A stretch of DNA of 64,000 nucleotides from Ruaniaceae bacterium KH17 (GTDB taxonomy: Bacteria; Actinomycetota; Actinomycetes; Actinomycetales; Actinomycetaceae), in the NCBI GenBank assembly GCA_900199505.1, contig FZQV01000007.1, positions 28,117 through 92,116 of the forward strand, in the 5' to 3' direction. The position numbers and the translations under genes are program-made. Positions 8,340-19,000 of the stretch are shown piece after piece. Below the pieces are notes generated by a model, which was not told where the DNA came from, made no database searches, and saw only the letters and a list, made by a program, of their open reading frames with translations. Every line of letters begins with the position of its first letter. The first letter of the stretch is position 1.

Positions 8340-9509
8340 ATGTTCTCACGTTCATCCAGTCACAAGCGCCGCGCACTGTCGCTGAGCGCGGTGGCCGCAT
8401 CGGCGGCACTGATCCTCGCCGGTTGTGGCGGCGGACTCGGCGGCGAAGGCGGCGGCAACTCCGCCGATGGCCCCGTCAAGTTCGGCATGCTCGCCCCATT
8501 CTCGGGTTCGGAGGCCGCGTTCGGTGACTACATGAAGTTCGGCGCCCAGCTCGCGATCAACGAGATCAATGCCGACGGCGGCATCAACGGCCGGGACATT
8601 GAACTCGTCACCGAGGACGACGGTTGCGACGCCACGCAGGCAACCGCGGCAGCGCAGAAGCTCGTGAGCGCAGGCGTCCACGGCTCCGTTGGCGGGTACT
8701 GCTCCGGTGCCACACAGCCCACGCTCCCGATCTTCAAGGACGCGGGTATCGCCATGGTGATCCCTGCGGCGAACTCCACGCAGCTCGTGGGCAAGGGCGC
8801 GTTCATGATCAACGGCACCGGCACGCAGCAGGCCGGGGCAGCGGTTGCCTACGCCGCGAAGATTGGCGCACAGGCCATCGTTCTGATCGATGACAACACC
8901 GACTATTCGGTGGACCTCGCGAACCAGGTCGAGGAGCAGAAGGGTGACCTCAACATCGTCGGCCGCGAGTCCGTCAACCCGCAGGAGAAGGACTTCTCGG
9001 CGAACATCACCAGCGCGCTCAACAAGAACCCGGACTTCATCATCTGGACCGGCTACTACCAGGCTGGCGGCCTCCTGATCAATCAGTTCCGCCAGGCAGG
9101 GTACGACGGCGAGATCCTCGTCGGCGACGGCTCGGTAGATGCGCAGCTCGCAGCCATCGCGGGCGATTCTGCGATCCAGAATGTTGTTGGCACATTCACG
9201 CGCACCCCGGACATGCTCGAGGGTGGCGAGCAGTGGGTTGCCGACTACAAGGAGCTCGCTGGTTCGGACCCCGGCCCCTACTCGATGCAGACATACGAGG
9301 CGGTCCAGGTCCTCGCGCACGCGATGACCGAGGCTGGCGGCACCGAGTATGACGCCGTCATCGAGGCACTGAAAGAGATCGATGGCTTCCCGCTCCTCTC
9401 CGGTGACCTGACCTTCGCCGAGGACGGTTCACGTGAGGGCGGCGGCTTCGTGATCGTCGCGCCCACCGGCGAGGGCGGCACGTTCGTGCTGCACGACGAC
9501 CTCAGCTAA
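8340..9509 (+). CDS. livJ: Branched-chain amino acid type ABC transporter, substrate-binding lipoprotein
   Basis: A 389-residue periplasmic-binding-protein-like lipoprotein. The signal peptide ends in the lipobox LILAGC, so the mature protein is lipid-anchored outside the membrane. The body has LIV-binding features: KFGMLAPFSGSEAAFG, INADGGINGRDIELV and ANITSALNKNPDFI. The ATG at 8340 was chosen because GGAAGGAAA lies just upstream; an in-frame ATG at 8313 lacks one. It heads the livJHMGF operon. The substrate could be branched-chain amino acids, another amino acid or a small amide; sequence alone does not decide. Confidence 0.88.
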   Translation: MFSRSSSHKRRALSLSAVAASAALILAGCGGGLGGEGGGNSADGPVKFGMLAPFSGSEAAFGDYMKFGAQLAINEINADGGINGRDIELVTEDDGCDATQATAAAQKLVSAGVHGSVGGYCSGATQPTLPIFKDAGIAMVIPAANSTQLVGKGAFMINGTGTQQAGAAVAYAAKIGAQAIVLIDDNTDYSVDLANQVEEQKGDLNIVGRESVNPQEKDFSANITSALNKNPDFIIWTGYYQAGGLLINQFRQAGYDGEILVGDGSVDAQLAAIAGDSAIQNVVGTFTRTPDMLEGGEQWVADYKELAGSDPGPYSMQTYEAVQVLAHAMTEAGGTEYDAVIEALKEIDGFPLLSGDLTFAEDGSREGGGFVIVAPTGEGGTFVLHDDLS

Positions 9510-9513
9510 TCGC

Positions 9514-9545
9514 AATGGGGCCGCCCGTCAACGGGTGGCCCCATT
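9514..9545 (+). terminator. Hairpin after livJ (attenuator)
   Basis: AATGGGGCC is inverted as GGCCCCATT around a 14-base loop, directly after the livJ stop and before livH. No U-run follows. Such hairpins often protect the binding-protein transcript and lower expression of the membrane genes. Confidence 0.7.
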
Positions 9546-9566
9546 CATTCCAAGGGAGGTATCCAC

Positions 9567-10460
9567 GTGGCACAACTGATCTGGAACGGACTATTCGTCG
9601 GCTCGTTCTATGCGCTCGTCGCTCTCGGCTACAGCATGGTCTACGGCATCATCAAGCTGCTGAACTTCGCGCACGGTGACATCTACATGCTCGGCTCGTT
9701 CATCGCCTTCGTGATCCTCGGTGCCTTCACCGGCCTGCTCGGAGTCGGCTCGATCCCCGTCTTGCTCCTGGTCCTCCTGATCACCATGCTCCTGACGGGA
9801 GGGATCGGCGTCGCGATCGAACGAGTCGCGTACCGGCCCCTTCGAACGGCGCCTCGACTTGCGGCCCTCATCACCGCCGTCGGCGTCTCCTTCACCCTGG
9901 AGTACACGATCCGCCAGATCTTCGGCGCGAGCCCCAAAGTGTTCCCGGTGCGCCTCCAAGGCAACCCCATGGAGATTCTCGGCGCTCGCATCTCGATGCC
10001 CCAGATCATCCTGATGCTCGTCGCTGCCGTGCTGATGTTCGTGCTACAGCGCTACATCATGCACTCGCGTGAAGGCCGCGCGATGCGCGCCATCGCGCTC
10101 GACCAGCGCGCGTCGCTCCTGATGGGCGTGAACGTCAACCGGGTGATCTCCCGCACCTTCTTCATTGGCTCGGCCCTCGCTGGTGCGGCGGGTGTGATGG
10201 CCGCGGCCTACTACGGCACGATCGACTTCCTGATGGGGTTCGTGATCGGCTTGAAAGCCTTCACGGCGGCCGTGATCGGCGGCATCGGGAATCTCTACGG
10301 CGCCATGCTTGGCGGCCTGGTGCTGGGACTCCTTGAGTCCTTCGGCACCTCGTGGTTTGGCGGCCAATGGCGTGATGTGTTCGCGTTCGGCTTCCTGATC
10401 CTGTTCCTCGTCTTTAAGCCCACCGGCATCCTCGGTGAGCGCGTGGTGGAGAGGGTGTAG
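9567..10460 (+). CDS. livH: LIV-type ABC transporter permease LivH
   Basis: A 297-residue integral membrane protein. LVALGYSMVYGIIKLLNFAHGD at the N-terminus is the LivH hallmark, and IGGIGNLYGAMLGGLVLGLLE near the C-terminus is the cytoplasmic loop that docks the ATPases. Start is GTG 9567 with a strong AAGGGAGGT box. Second gene of the liv operon. Confidence 0.92.
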   Translation: MAQLIWNGLFVGSFYALVALGYSMVYGIIKLLNFAHGDIYMLGSFIAFVILGAFTGLLGVGSIPVLLLVLLITMLLTGGIGVAIERVAYRPLRTAPRLAALITAVGVSFTLEYTIRQIFGASPKVFPVRLQGNPMEILGARISMPQIILMLVAAVLMFVLQRYIMHSREGRAMRAIALDQRASLLMGVNVNRVISRTFFIGSALAGAAGVMAAAYYGTIDFLMGFVIGLKAFTAAVIGGIGNLYGAMLGGLVLGLLESFGTSWFGGQWRDVFAFGFLILFLVFKPTGILGERVVERV

Positions 10461-10463
10461 CTC

Positions 10464-11594
10464 ATGTCCATCGAGTCTCGTCTCAAGGCGCCGGAACCGT
10501 ACTTCGATCGGCCCAAGCCCGTCACCGGAATCCTCGCGCCGCAGACCTTCATGCGCACCCTCGCGCTTGTGCTCTTCGTGGTGGCACTGTCGATCCCCTT
10601 CATCACGGTGAACCCGTACGTCATCTCTATCTTGACTTCAGCGCTCATCTACATCGTGCTCGCGATGGGCCTGAACGTCGTCGTCGGATATGCCGGCCTG
10701 CTGGACCTCGGGTATGTGGCCTTCATGGCGGTGGGCGCCTACATGAGCGGCATCCTCGCCACCAAGTTCCAGATGTCGATGATCCAGACCATGCCGTTCG
10801 TGATCCTCGCGTGCGTTGTGGCCGGAATCATCATCGGTGGGCCCACGCTGAGGCTGCGCAGCGATTACCTCGCAATCGTGACGCTCGGATTTGGTGAGAT
10901 CATCCGGATCACGGCCAACAACATCTCGATCACCGGCGGGCCTTCGGGCATCCACGGCATCCCCGCCTGGTCTTTCTTCGGCTGGTCGATGGCGAACGGC
11001 CTCACGATCGGCAACATCCACTTCCCGCAGAAGATCCTCTTCTACTACTTCGTGCTAATCATCTGTGTGGGTGCGGGAACCGTGTGCGTCACGCGGCTCG
11101 GCAAGGGCAAGCTCGGCCGCGCGTGGAAGTCCGTGCGCGATGACGAGGACGTCTCCGAGGCGATGGGCATCAACGGCTACAAGACCAAGCTGCTGGCGTA
11201 CATCATCGGCGCGGTGTGGGGCGGCTTCGCCGGCATCCTGATGGGTGCGCACCTCACGGCGATCTCGCCGAACAGCTTCGAGTTCCTCTATTCGGCGTTG
11301 GTCCTCATGGCCGTGGTCCTCGGCGGCATGGGCTCCACCCCGGGTGTGATCATCGGTGCATTGTTCGTCTCGCTGGCCCCCGAGCTTCTGCGTGAGTTCT
11401 CCGAATGGCGCTTCCTGATGTTCGGCGTGCTGCTGGTGGTGGCGATGATCTTCCGCCCGAGCGGGATCTGGCCCGCAAACGCCGTCTTGCCGTTCCTGAA
11501 GAAACGAGAGGTTCCGCAAGGTGCGGTGGTGGCCGCACCGGCCGATCCATCACTCCTGGAGAGTGAAGAACTCAGTGAGGAGGAGGGACGATGA
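10464..11594 (+). CDS. livM: LIV-type ABC transporter permease LivM
   Basis: A 376-residue permease with AMGLNVVVGYAGLLDLGYVAF and LRLRSDYLAIVTLGFGEI, both LivM signatures, and the ATPase-contact loop LGGMGSTPGVIIGAL. It has a hydrophilic N-terminal tail of about 30 residues and an acidic C-terminal tail (LLESEELSEEEGR). It starts three bases after livH and overlaps livG by four bases. Confidence 0.92.
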   Translation: MSIESRLKAPEPYFDRPKPVTGILAPQTFMRTLALVLFVVALSIPFITVNPYVISILTSALIYIVLAMGLNVVVGYAGLLDLGYVAFMAVGAYMSGILATKFQMSMIQTMPFVILACVVAGIIIGGPTLRLRSDYLAIVTLGFGEIIRITANNISITGGPSGIHGIPAWSFFGWSMANGLTIGNIHFPQKILFYYFVLIICVGAGTVCVTRLGKGKLGRAWKSVRDDEDVSEAMGINGYKTKLLAYIIGAVWGGFAGILMGAHLTAISPNSFEFLYSALVLMAVVLGGMGSTPGVIIGALFVSLAPELLREFSEWRFLMFGVLLVVAMIFRPSGIWPANAVLPFLKKREVPQGAVVAAPADPSLLESEELSEEEGR

Positions 11595-12406
11595 GCGAGG
11601 CCCTCACCAACGCCAGCGAGTTCGAGACCGCCACACGCGGCCGGACCCTCCTCGAAGTGAACGACCTGCGGCTTGTCTTCGGCGGCATCAAGGCCGTGGA
11701 CGGGCTCTCGTTCTCAGTTCATGAGGGCGAAATCGTCTCGGTGATCGGGCCGAACGGCGCCGGCAAGACGAGCGCATTCAACTGCATCTCCGGCTTCTAC
11801 CGGCCCACCTCCGGAACGATCACGTTCGACGGCGAGCCCATCACCAGGAAGAAGCCCTCATACATCACGCAGAAGGGCATGGCGCGCACGTTCCAGAACG
11901 TCCGGTTGTTCCGCGAGATGAACGTGCTGGACAACGTGAAGACCGCGATGCACTCACATCTGAAGCAGAACGTTATTGACGCGATGCTGCACACGCCGCG
12001 CTACCTGAAGAGCGAGAAGCAGTGCACGATCGATGCGCAGGGCTGGCTCGATTTTGTTGGGTTCAGGTCCGACGACGAACTGGTCGTCACGCAGTTGCCT
12101 TACGGTGAGCAGCGCCGCGTCGAGATAGCGCGCGCCTTGGCTTCGCAGCCGAAGCTCCTGCTCCTCGACGAGCCGGGCGCGGGTCTGAACCACAACGAGA
12201 AGATCGAGCTGATGAACCTGATTCGCAAGATTAGGGACCTCGGCGTCGGCATCGTGCTGATTGAGCACGACATGGGACTGGTCATGCAGATCTCCGAGCG
12301 CATCGTGGTGATGAACTACGGCAAGGAGATCGCGGACGGTACCCCAGCGCAGATCAAGGCCGATCCCGCCGTGATCGCGGCATATCTCGGGGAGGGCGAC
12401 GAATGA
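11591..12406 (+). CDS. livG: LIV-type ABC transporter ATP-binding protein LivG
   Basis: A 271-residue ATPase. Walker A is GPNGAGKTSAFN, the LivG-specific AFQNVRLF-type stretch appears as TFQNVRLFREMNVLDNV, the signature is LPYGEQRRVEIARAL and Walker B is LLLLDEPGAGLN. Overlaps of four bases with livM and livF show translational coupling. Confidence 0.93.
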   Translation: MSEALTNASEFETATRGRTLLEVNDLRLVFGGIKAVDGLSFSVHEGEIVSVIGPNGAGKTSAFNCISGFYRPTSGTITFDGEPITRKKPSYITQKGMARTFQNVRLFREMNVLDNVKTAMHSHLKQNVIDAMLHTPRYLKSEKQCTIDAQGWLDFVGFRSDDELVVTQLPYGEQRRVEIARALASQPKLLLLDEPGAGLNHNEKIELMNLIRKIRDLGVGIVLIEHDMGLVMQISERIVVMNYGKEIADGTPAQIKADPAVIAAYLGEGDE

Positions 12407-13113
12407 GCACGCTACGGCTTGAGAACATCGAGCTCTACTACAACCGGGTCCACGCGCTGCGCGATCTCTCGATCGAGGTGAACGAGGGCGAGATCGTCTC
12501 GCTGCTCGGGAACAACGGTGCCGGGAAGACCTCCACCCTCTCGATGCTCTCCGGACTCGTGCGGCCGAAGAGCGGCACGGCGATGTGGGGCGATCTGGAT
12601 CTCACGAAGCTGAACCCGTGGGACCTGGTGGACGCGGGACTGATCCATGTGCCGGAGGGCCGCCGGATTCTCTCGACGATGACCGTGCACGAGAACCTGC
12701 TGCTTGGCGGGTACCTCGTGAAGGATCAGAACCTGATCGACGAGCGGGTGGCATACGCGTACGAACTGATGCCGCGGCTCCTGGAGCGCAAGACCCAACA
12801 AGGCGGCACTCTCTCGGGTGGTGAGCAGCAGATGCTCGCGATCGGGCGCGCGCTGGTCTCGGGGCCGAAGCTGCTGCTTCTTGATGAGCCATCGATGGGC
12901 CTGGCGCCGCTGATCGTGCGGCAGGTGATGGACATCGTGCGCACGGTGGCCGAGCAGGGCACCACGGTGCTGCTGGTGGAGCAGAACGCGAAGGCCGCGT
13001 TGAAGATCGCGGACCGCGCGTACGTGCTCGAGTCCGGGCACGTGACTCTCTCGGGCCCGGCCGCCGAGCTCGCCGATGACCCGAAGGTGATCGCCGCCTA
13101 CCTCGGCACGTAG
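12403..13113 (+). CDS. livF: LIV-type ABC transporter ATP-binding protein LivF
   Basis: A 236-residue ATPase with Walker A GNNGAGKTSTLS, the LivF motif VPEGRRILSTMTVHENL, signature LSGGEQQMLAIGRAL and Walker B LLLLDEPSMGLAPL. Last gene of the operon; a 15-base inverted repeat follows 19 bases after the stop. With LivG it energises LivHM. Confidence 0.93.
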   Translation: MSTLRLENIELYYNRVHALRDLSIEVNEGEIVSLLGNNGAGKTSTLSMLSGLVRPKSGTAMWGDLDLTKLNPWDLVDAGLIHVPEGRRILSTMTVHENLLLGGYLVKDQNLIDERVAYAYELMPRLLERKTQQGGTLSGGEQQMLAIGRALVSGPKLLLLDEPSMGLAPLIVRQVMDIVRTVAEQGTTVLLVEQNAKAALKIADRAYVLESGHVTLSGPAAELADDPKVIAAYLGT

Positions 13114-13434
13114 CGCGCCACTAACACCTATGGGAGCAGGATTCGACCCACGACGCGTCAACCGTCGAATCCTGCTCCATTTGTGCTTCCTACGACGGCC
13201 CCGCGCCCTTCGCCTCGGCGCGCCGTGTGAGAGACCTCCACCCAGATCGCCACCACCATCCCCCCGCCAGAGCAGCACGCACATGGCTGAAGGACACCGG
13301 AGTCACGAATTGGGACCTTCGCCCCCTTCACGACCGGGGTGAACGCCGTCGGGAACGGGGTCCGCACCAGCCGTCCGGAATTGCTCGGTCCAATCCCCTC
13401 CCGCAATCCGAGCGGAAGGGATTGAATAGAGAGC
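13114..13434. other. Intergenic region after the liv operon
   Basis: A 321-base gap. After the inverted repeat at 13133-13178 there is no convincing coding frame. A CGCCGTCGGG 10-mer lies at 13344-13353. The promoter of the EF-G-like gene must be here but I cannot point to it. Confidence 0.4.
13133..13178. terminator. Inverted repeat GGAGCAGGATTCGAC, probable liv terminator
   Basis: GGAGCAGGATTCGAC (13133-13147) is perfectly inverted at 13164-13178 with a 16-base loop. Closely related copies lie at 22565-22610 and 55157-55205, so it is also a dispersed repeat family. Confidence 0.75.
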
Positions 13435-15594
13435 ATGAACTCACAGTCGAGTAGCGGGGCCGCGGCCCCCGAAGTGCGAAATGTTGTCCTCGTTGGCCCG
13501 GGCGGATCCGGGAAGACCACGCTGATCGAGACCCTGCTGAACAAGCTCGGCGTCATCACGCGCGTGGGCCGCGTGGAGGACGGGAATACCGTCACCGATT
13601 TCGAAGAGGTCGAGAAGAACCTTCACTATTCGGTGAACCTCGCGGTCGCCTCCGTGGACATCTCCGATCCCGCGCTCGTCGGCGACAACGGCACCGTGCG
13701 CCTGAACCTCCTGGACTCCCCCGGCAACCCGGACTTCGTGGGCGAACTGCGCGCCGGACTGCGCGGCGCGGATGCCGCACTCTTCGTCATCTCCGCCACC
13801 GACGGCGTGGACGGCGCCACCCGGCGAATCTGGAACGAGTGCGCGGCCGCGGGGGCGCCACGCGCGATCGTGGTGACCGACGTCGATGAGGAGAACACCG
13901 ATTTCGAGGCCACCCTTGCGGAGCTTCAGGACGCATTCGGCGACGGCGTCCACGCCCTCTATCTCCCCTACCAGGTGCAGGATCCCGCCACGGCGCGGGT
14001 CATCTCGATCACCCGCGCGAAGATCATGGACGGCTTTGGGGCAGACGTGACCCTCTCGCCGCTCGCCGATCATGACGTGGACAAGATCGACGAGATGCGG
14101 GCGAATCTCATCGAATCGGTAATCACCGAGGCCGGCGATGAGGACCTTATGGAGCACTACCTCGAGGGCGAGGAAGTGGACTTCTCGAAGCTCTCTGCGG
14201 ACCTCGCGGTGGCGATCGGTAACGCCGAGTTCTACCCGGTCCTGCCGGTCGTGGCGACCACCGGACTCGGCCTCTCACAGCTCCTGCGCGTGCTCTGCAT
14301 CGGCTTCCCCACACCAGCCGATCACGTCCTGCCCACGATCTATTCCCCCGCCGGCGCCGAGCGAGAGCCGCTCCACCACAGCGTGGACGAGCCCCTCGTG
14401 GGCGCCGTCATCAAGACCATCACGGACCCCTTCGTGGGCCGAATTTCCGTGGTGCGCATCTACTCCGGCCGCATCAAGGCGGACCAGATGGTGCACATCT
14501 CGGGCCGCTCCAACCAGTTCCAGGGCCTGGCCGCGGGCGCCGAGTGGCATGCGGACCACGACGAGGAAGAGAAGGTGGGCGCGCTCGGGCGGCCGCTCGG
14601 CAACCGACAGGAGCCGATCACCGAGGCCGCTGCCGGCGAGATCATCACCATCGCGCGCTTGTCCAAAGCCGAGACCGGCGACACCATCTCGGACCCGGCC
14701 AACCCCGCCGTCATCACGCCATGGGACCGGCCAATGCCACTCTTCCCGACGGCGATCAAGGCCGCCAAGCAGGCGGATGAGGGCAAGCTGATGCAGAACT
14801 TGCAGCGTCTCCAGGCCGAGGACCCAACGGTGCGTGTGGAGGTGGACCCCACCACCGGCCAGCTTCTGCTGTGGACGATGGGCGAGCAGCACCTCGCGGT
14901 GATGCTGGAGCGGCTGAAGCAACGCGCCGACGTCGCCGTCACCAGTGAGCCAGTTCTGGTGGCACTTCGCGAAACCCTTCAGGGCGAGGCCGACGTGCTG
15001 GGCCGCCACGTGAAGCAGTCGGGCGGGCACGGCCAGTACGCCGTCGTGAACATGCGTTTCGCGCCGCTCGCGCAGGGAGAGGGATTCCAGTTCGTGGACG
15101 AGGTGGTGGGTGGCGCGGTGCCGCGCCAGTTCATTCCTTCGGTCGAGAAGGGCCTCGTGAACCAGATGGCCAAGGGCATCACCGGCTATCCGATGGTGGA
15201 CATCAAGGCCACGCTCTACCACGGCAAGGCGCACTCGGTGGACTCCTCGGACGCCGCGTTCCAGATGGCCGGGGCGCTCGCGTTGCAGGAAGCCGCGAAG
15301 TCCGCTGGCGTCGCGATTCTCGAGCCCGTGGATCGGGTCGAGGTCACGTGCGATGACGAATACGTGGGTGGCGTGATGTCAGATCTGTCCACTCGGCGCG
15401 GCCGGGTGACGGGCACCGAGCAGTCCGACTCCGGGCGCACCACGGTCACCGCCGATGTGCCCGCATTCGAGCTGATCCGGTACGCCACCGCGCTGCGCTC
15501 GATCGCCCGCGGCACGGGCACGTTCACACGTGAATACATCGCGCATGAGCCGGCGCCCGCGCACCTCACGGACAAGCTCATCGCGGGGGCGTAG
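13435..15594 (+). CDS. Elongation factor G-like GTPase (EF-G paralogue)
   Basis: A 719-residue translational GTPase with G1 GPGGSGKT at residues 21-28, G3 DSPGNPDF, and the EF-G domain IV/V layout (GGHGQYAVVNMRF, SVEKGLVNQMAKG). The G4 position reads VTDVDEEN instead of the canonical NKxD, as in EF-G-like paralogues rather than the main FusA. No ribosomal protein or tuf gene is adjacent, which also argues against the housekeeping copy. The specific role of this subfamily is not settled. Confidence 0.85.
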   Translation: MNSQSSSGAAAPEVRNVVLVGPGGSGKTTLIETLLNKLGVITRVGRVEDGNTVTDFEEVEKNLHYSVNLAVASVDISDPALVGDNGTVRLNLLDSPGNPDFVGELRAGLRGADAALFVISATDGVDGATRRIWNECAAAGAPRAIVVTDVDEENTDFEATLAELQDAFGDGVHALYLPYQVQDPATARVISITRAKIMDGFGADVTLSPLADHDVDKIDEMRANLIESVITEAGDEDLMEHYLEGEEVDFSKLSADLAVAIGNAEFYPVLPVVATTGLGLSQLLRVLCIGFPTPADHVLPTIYSPAGAEREPLHHSVDEPLVGAVIKTITDPFVGRISVVRIYSGRIKADQMVHISGRSNQFQGLAAGAEWHADHDEEEKVGALGRPLGNRQEPITEAAAGEIITIARLSKAETGDTISDPANPAVITPWDRPMPLFPTAIKAAKQADEGKLMQNLQRLQAEDPTVRVEVDPTTGQLLLWTMGEQHLAVMLERLKQRADVAVTSEPVLVALRETLQGEADVLGRHVKQSGGHGQYAVVNMRFAPLAQGEGFQFVDEVVGGAVPRQFIPSVEKGLVNQMAKGITGYPMVDIKATLYHGKAHSVDSSDAAFQMAGALALQEAAKSAGVAILEPVDRVEVTCDDEYVGGVMSDLSTRRGRVTGTEQSDSGRTTVTADVPAFELIRYATALRSIARGTGTFTREYIAHEPAPAHLTDKLIAGA

Positions 15595-15682
15595 CCAGTC
15601 CCGTCATCGTCTGCGTGGAATGGGCGCACTCCTCGGGCGTTTGGCGAGGCCGAGACGAAACGCCGCGCCTAGTCCCGCCTTC

Positions 15683-15795
15683 GTCATTCTGCGCGAAATG
15701 AGCGCAGCGAATGCAGTCGCAGAATCCAGGTCGTGAGTCGGATCCAACGTGCGTTCCTGGATCCTGCGACTCCGCGTCGCTCCGCGCAGGATGAC
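15683..15795. repeat. REP-like composite palindrome, full copy
   Basis: Starts GTCATTCTGCGCG and ends CGCGCAGGATGAC. The left half contains GTCGCAGAATCCAGG and the right half its inverse, CCTGGATCCTGCGAC, so the element is a large hairpin made of two smaller ones. Same layout as the copies at 39.6, 41.2, 45.2, 46.2 and 49.0 kb. Confidence 0.8.
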
Positions 15796-15962
15796 GAAGC
15801 GAGCGAGCGGCTTCGCGCAGGGTGACGAGGAGGCGGGGCTACGCGCAGAGGATGAGGGGTGCCTTGCGCCGTCTTGGCGCGGGAAAGCAACTATGCGCGG
15901 ATGACCGGAAGCGGGCCTCGCGCGCCCCCGAAAAGTGGCCGTTCTGCACCCGAAACAGCGCG

Positions 15963-15978
15963 ATCACATTTGTGTGAT
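15963..15978. promoter_or_regulatory. Candidate operator upstream of putA
   Basis: ATCACA and TGTGAT are inverted around TTTG, 72 bases before the putA start and next to a TATTAC hexamer at 15980. Its position fits an operator, but the protein that binds it is unknown and the spacing differs from the usual CRP site. Confidence 0.35.
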
Positions 15979-16050
15979 GTATTACTGGCGGAAGGATGAA
16001 AGAATGTTCTCAGCGCCACACGGTGGGAGTCTTGGACGAGGAGGTTCGCA

Positions 16051-19000
16051 ATGACCACAACGGATCTTAGGGAGATTGGCACCCGTGCGATTGAGCGCGC
16101 GCGGCGCTGGTCGATCGAGGCCAATGACTTCCCTGTCGAGTACTCGGCGAAGTTGCTCTCCGAGGTCCTGAAGGACCCGGACGGCCTCGACTTCACCGTC
16201 CGCTTCGTCGACGGCGTCGTGCGCCCTGAGGACACGAGCGTTGCGGCCCGCAACCTGGCCAAGTTGGGCTCGAGCCGGGTGAACTTCCTGCCCTGGTACC
16301 TCGGCGCCGGGATGAAGGCCGGCGGCCTCGCTACTCGGGTGCTGCCGGCGGTTGCCGTGCCCGCGGCCCGGCGCGTGTTCCGCGCGATGGTGGGCGATCT
16401 CGTTGTGGACGCCACGGATTCAACGCTCGGCCCCGCCCTCGCGAAGATCCGCGCGGCGGGCAACAAGATCAACGTGAATCTCCTCGGCGAAGCGGTCCTC
16501 GGAGACGCCGAAGCGAAGAAGCGCTTGGATCTGAACCGGAAGCTCCTCGCGCGCGACGACGTGGACTACATTTCGCTCAAAGTCTCGGCCGTGACCGGTC
16601 CCCACAACCCGTGGGGATTCGACGAGGTCGTTGCCCATGCCATGGAGCAGTTGCTGCCGTTCTATCGCGAAGCCGCAGCGGCGTCGTCGGCGAAGTTCAT
16701 CAACTTGGACATGGAGGACTATAAGGACCTCGAGCTCACACTCACCGTGTTCATGCGGTTGCTCGATGACCCGGCGCTGAAGAACTACCGCGCCGGAATC
16801 GTGATTCAGGCGTACCAGCCGGATGGGCTCGGGGCGATGATCCGGTTGCAGGAATGGGCCGCTCGGCGCGTTGCCGAGGGCGGCTCCCCCATCAAGGTGC
16901 GGCTCGTGAAGGGCGCGAACCTCGCAATGGAGCGCGTGGATTCCGAGGTGCACGATTGGCCGCTCACCACGTGGCCGAGCAAGCAGGATTCGGACACCAA
17001 CTACAAGCGCGTGCTCAACTGGGCGCTCACGCCGGAGCGCACGGCGAACATCTCGATCGGCGTGGCCGGGCAGAACCTGTTCGACATCGCGTTCGCGTGG
17101 GAACTCGCGCAGGCACGCGGAGTCACCGATGGCGTCGAGTTCGAGATGCTCGCGGGCATGGCAACGGGCCAGGCGGAAGTTGTCCGCAAGGAAGTGGGAT
17201 CGCTGCTGCTGTATGTGCCGGTGGTGAACCCCTCGGAGTTCGATGTGGCGATCGCCTATCTCGTACGGCGCCTCGAAGAGAACGCGATGAGCGACAACTT
17301 CATGTCCGGCGTTTTCGACATCGGCACCAATGACGCGATCTTCGTGCGCGAGCGCGATCGTTTCCTCGCCGCGCTGGAGAACCTCGACGATTCCGTGCCG
17401 GTCCCGAACCGCACCCAGGACCGCGGTGCCACCGGGCCCGCTGCTCCGAGGGCGGCATCGCCGCAGGTCTTCGTGAATACCCCGGACACGGACCCGGTAC
17501 TCCCCGCCAACCGGGCGTGGGCGAAGCAGATCATCGGCCGGATCGCGGATTCGCAGCTCGGAATCGAGCTCGCGGATGCCTCGATCGTGAACTCGATCAA
17601 GGGCATCGATGAAGCCGTTCAGCGGGCCGTGGGCGCCGCCGAGGGCTGGGCCGCGATGCCCGCCGCCGAGCGCGCCGAGATCCTCCACCGTGTGGGCGCC
17701 GAATTGGAGGCACGCCGCGCGGACCTGCTCGAGGTGGCCGCGTCCGAGACCGGCAAGACCCTCGATCAGGGAGATCCTGAGGTCTCCGAGGCGATCGACT
17801 TCGCACACTACTATGCGTTCCAGTCGCTGGAGTTGGAGAAGGTCGACGGCGCCCGGTTCGTCCCCTCGAAACTCACCGTGGTGACCCCGCCGTGGAACTT
17901 CCCGCTGGCGATCCCGGCCGGCGGCGTACTCGCCGCGCTGGCCTCCGGCTCGTCCGTGATCCTGAAGCCGGCAACTCCGGCGCGGCGCTGTGGTGCGCTT
18001 CTCGCCGAGATCATGTGGGACGCGGGCGTGCCGCGGGACGTGCTGCAACTCGTCAACACCCCGAAGCGAAACGTGGGCCAGCGCCTCGTCTCGCACCCAA
18101 AGGTGGACCGGCTGATCCTCACCGGCTCGTACGAGACTTCGAAGCTCTTCCGCTCGTGGCGCACGGACCTTCCGATGCTCGCCGAGACTTCGGGCAAGAA
18201 CGCGATCATCGTGACCCCCTCGGCGGATCCGGACCTCGCCGTGAAGGACATCATCTACTCGGCGTTTGGGCACGCGGGCCAGAAGTGCTCGGCGGCCTCG
18301 CTGGTGGTGCTGGTGGGTTCGGCGGGTACGTCGAAGCGGATTCACAACCAGTTGGTCGACGGCGTTCGCTCACTTCGGGTGGCCTGGCCCTCCGATCCCT
18401 CATCCCAGATGGGACCGGTGGTGGTGCCTGGGGACACGAAGCTGCAGAGCGGCCTCACCACGCTCGATCCCGGCCAAACCTGGGTGCTCAAGCCCGAGCA
18501 ACTCGATGACTCGGGCGCGCTCTGGTCGCCCGGGCTGCGCGCGGGTGTCGAACCCGGCAGCGAATACCACCTCACGGAGTACTTTGGGCCGATCCTTGGC
18601 GTCATGCGCGCGGAGACGCTCGAGGAAGCGATCGAGATTGTGAACGCCGTCGACTACGGCCTCACCTCCGGCATCCACTCGCTCGACATCGACGAGGTCC
18701 AGACCTGGCTCTCCACGATCCAGGCCGGGAACCTCTACGTGAACCGCGTGACTACCGGTGCGATCGTGCAGCGCCAGCCCTTCGGCGGCTGGAAGCGCTC
18801 GGCTGTGGGCGCGGGGACCAAGGCCGGTGGGCCGAGCTACCTGTTCGGTCTCGGCAATTGGGAGCCGGCGGAGTCCACCGCGAAGGCCCCGGCGGGAATC
18901 GGTTCACTCCCGTTGAGTGTGCGGATGCTGGCGCAGGCCGCCCAGCGTGTGCTCGACGGCGATCAGCTGGCGTGGTACATGCAGGCGCTCGGTTCGGACA

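Larger units (their letters stand above)
15595..16050. other. Intergenic region between EF-G-like gene and putA
   Basis: 456 bases holding a degenerate repeat near 15625-15662 (GTTTGGCGAGGCCGAGACGAAAC), a full REP-like element at 15683-15795, and the putA promoter region near 15960-16030 with an ATCACA-N4-TGTGAT palindrome. No gene is supported. Confidence 0.5.

Noticed and set aside
16420..18345. 641-codon open frame antisense to putA
   Set aside because: It mirrors the putA codons, is His/Arg-rich without any domain, and putA is unambiguous on the plus strand.
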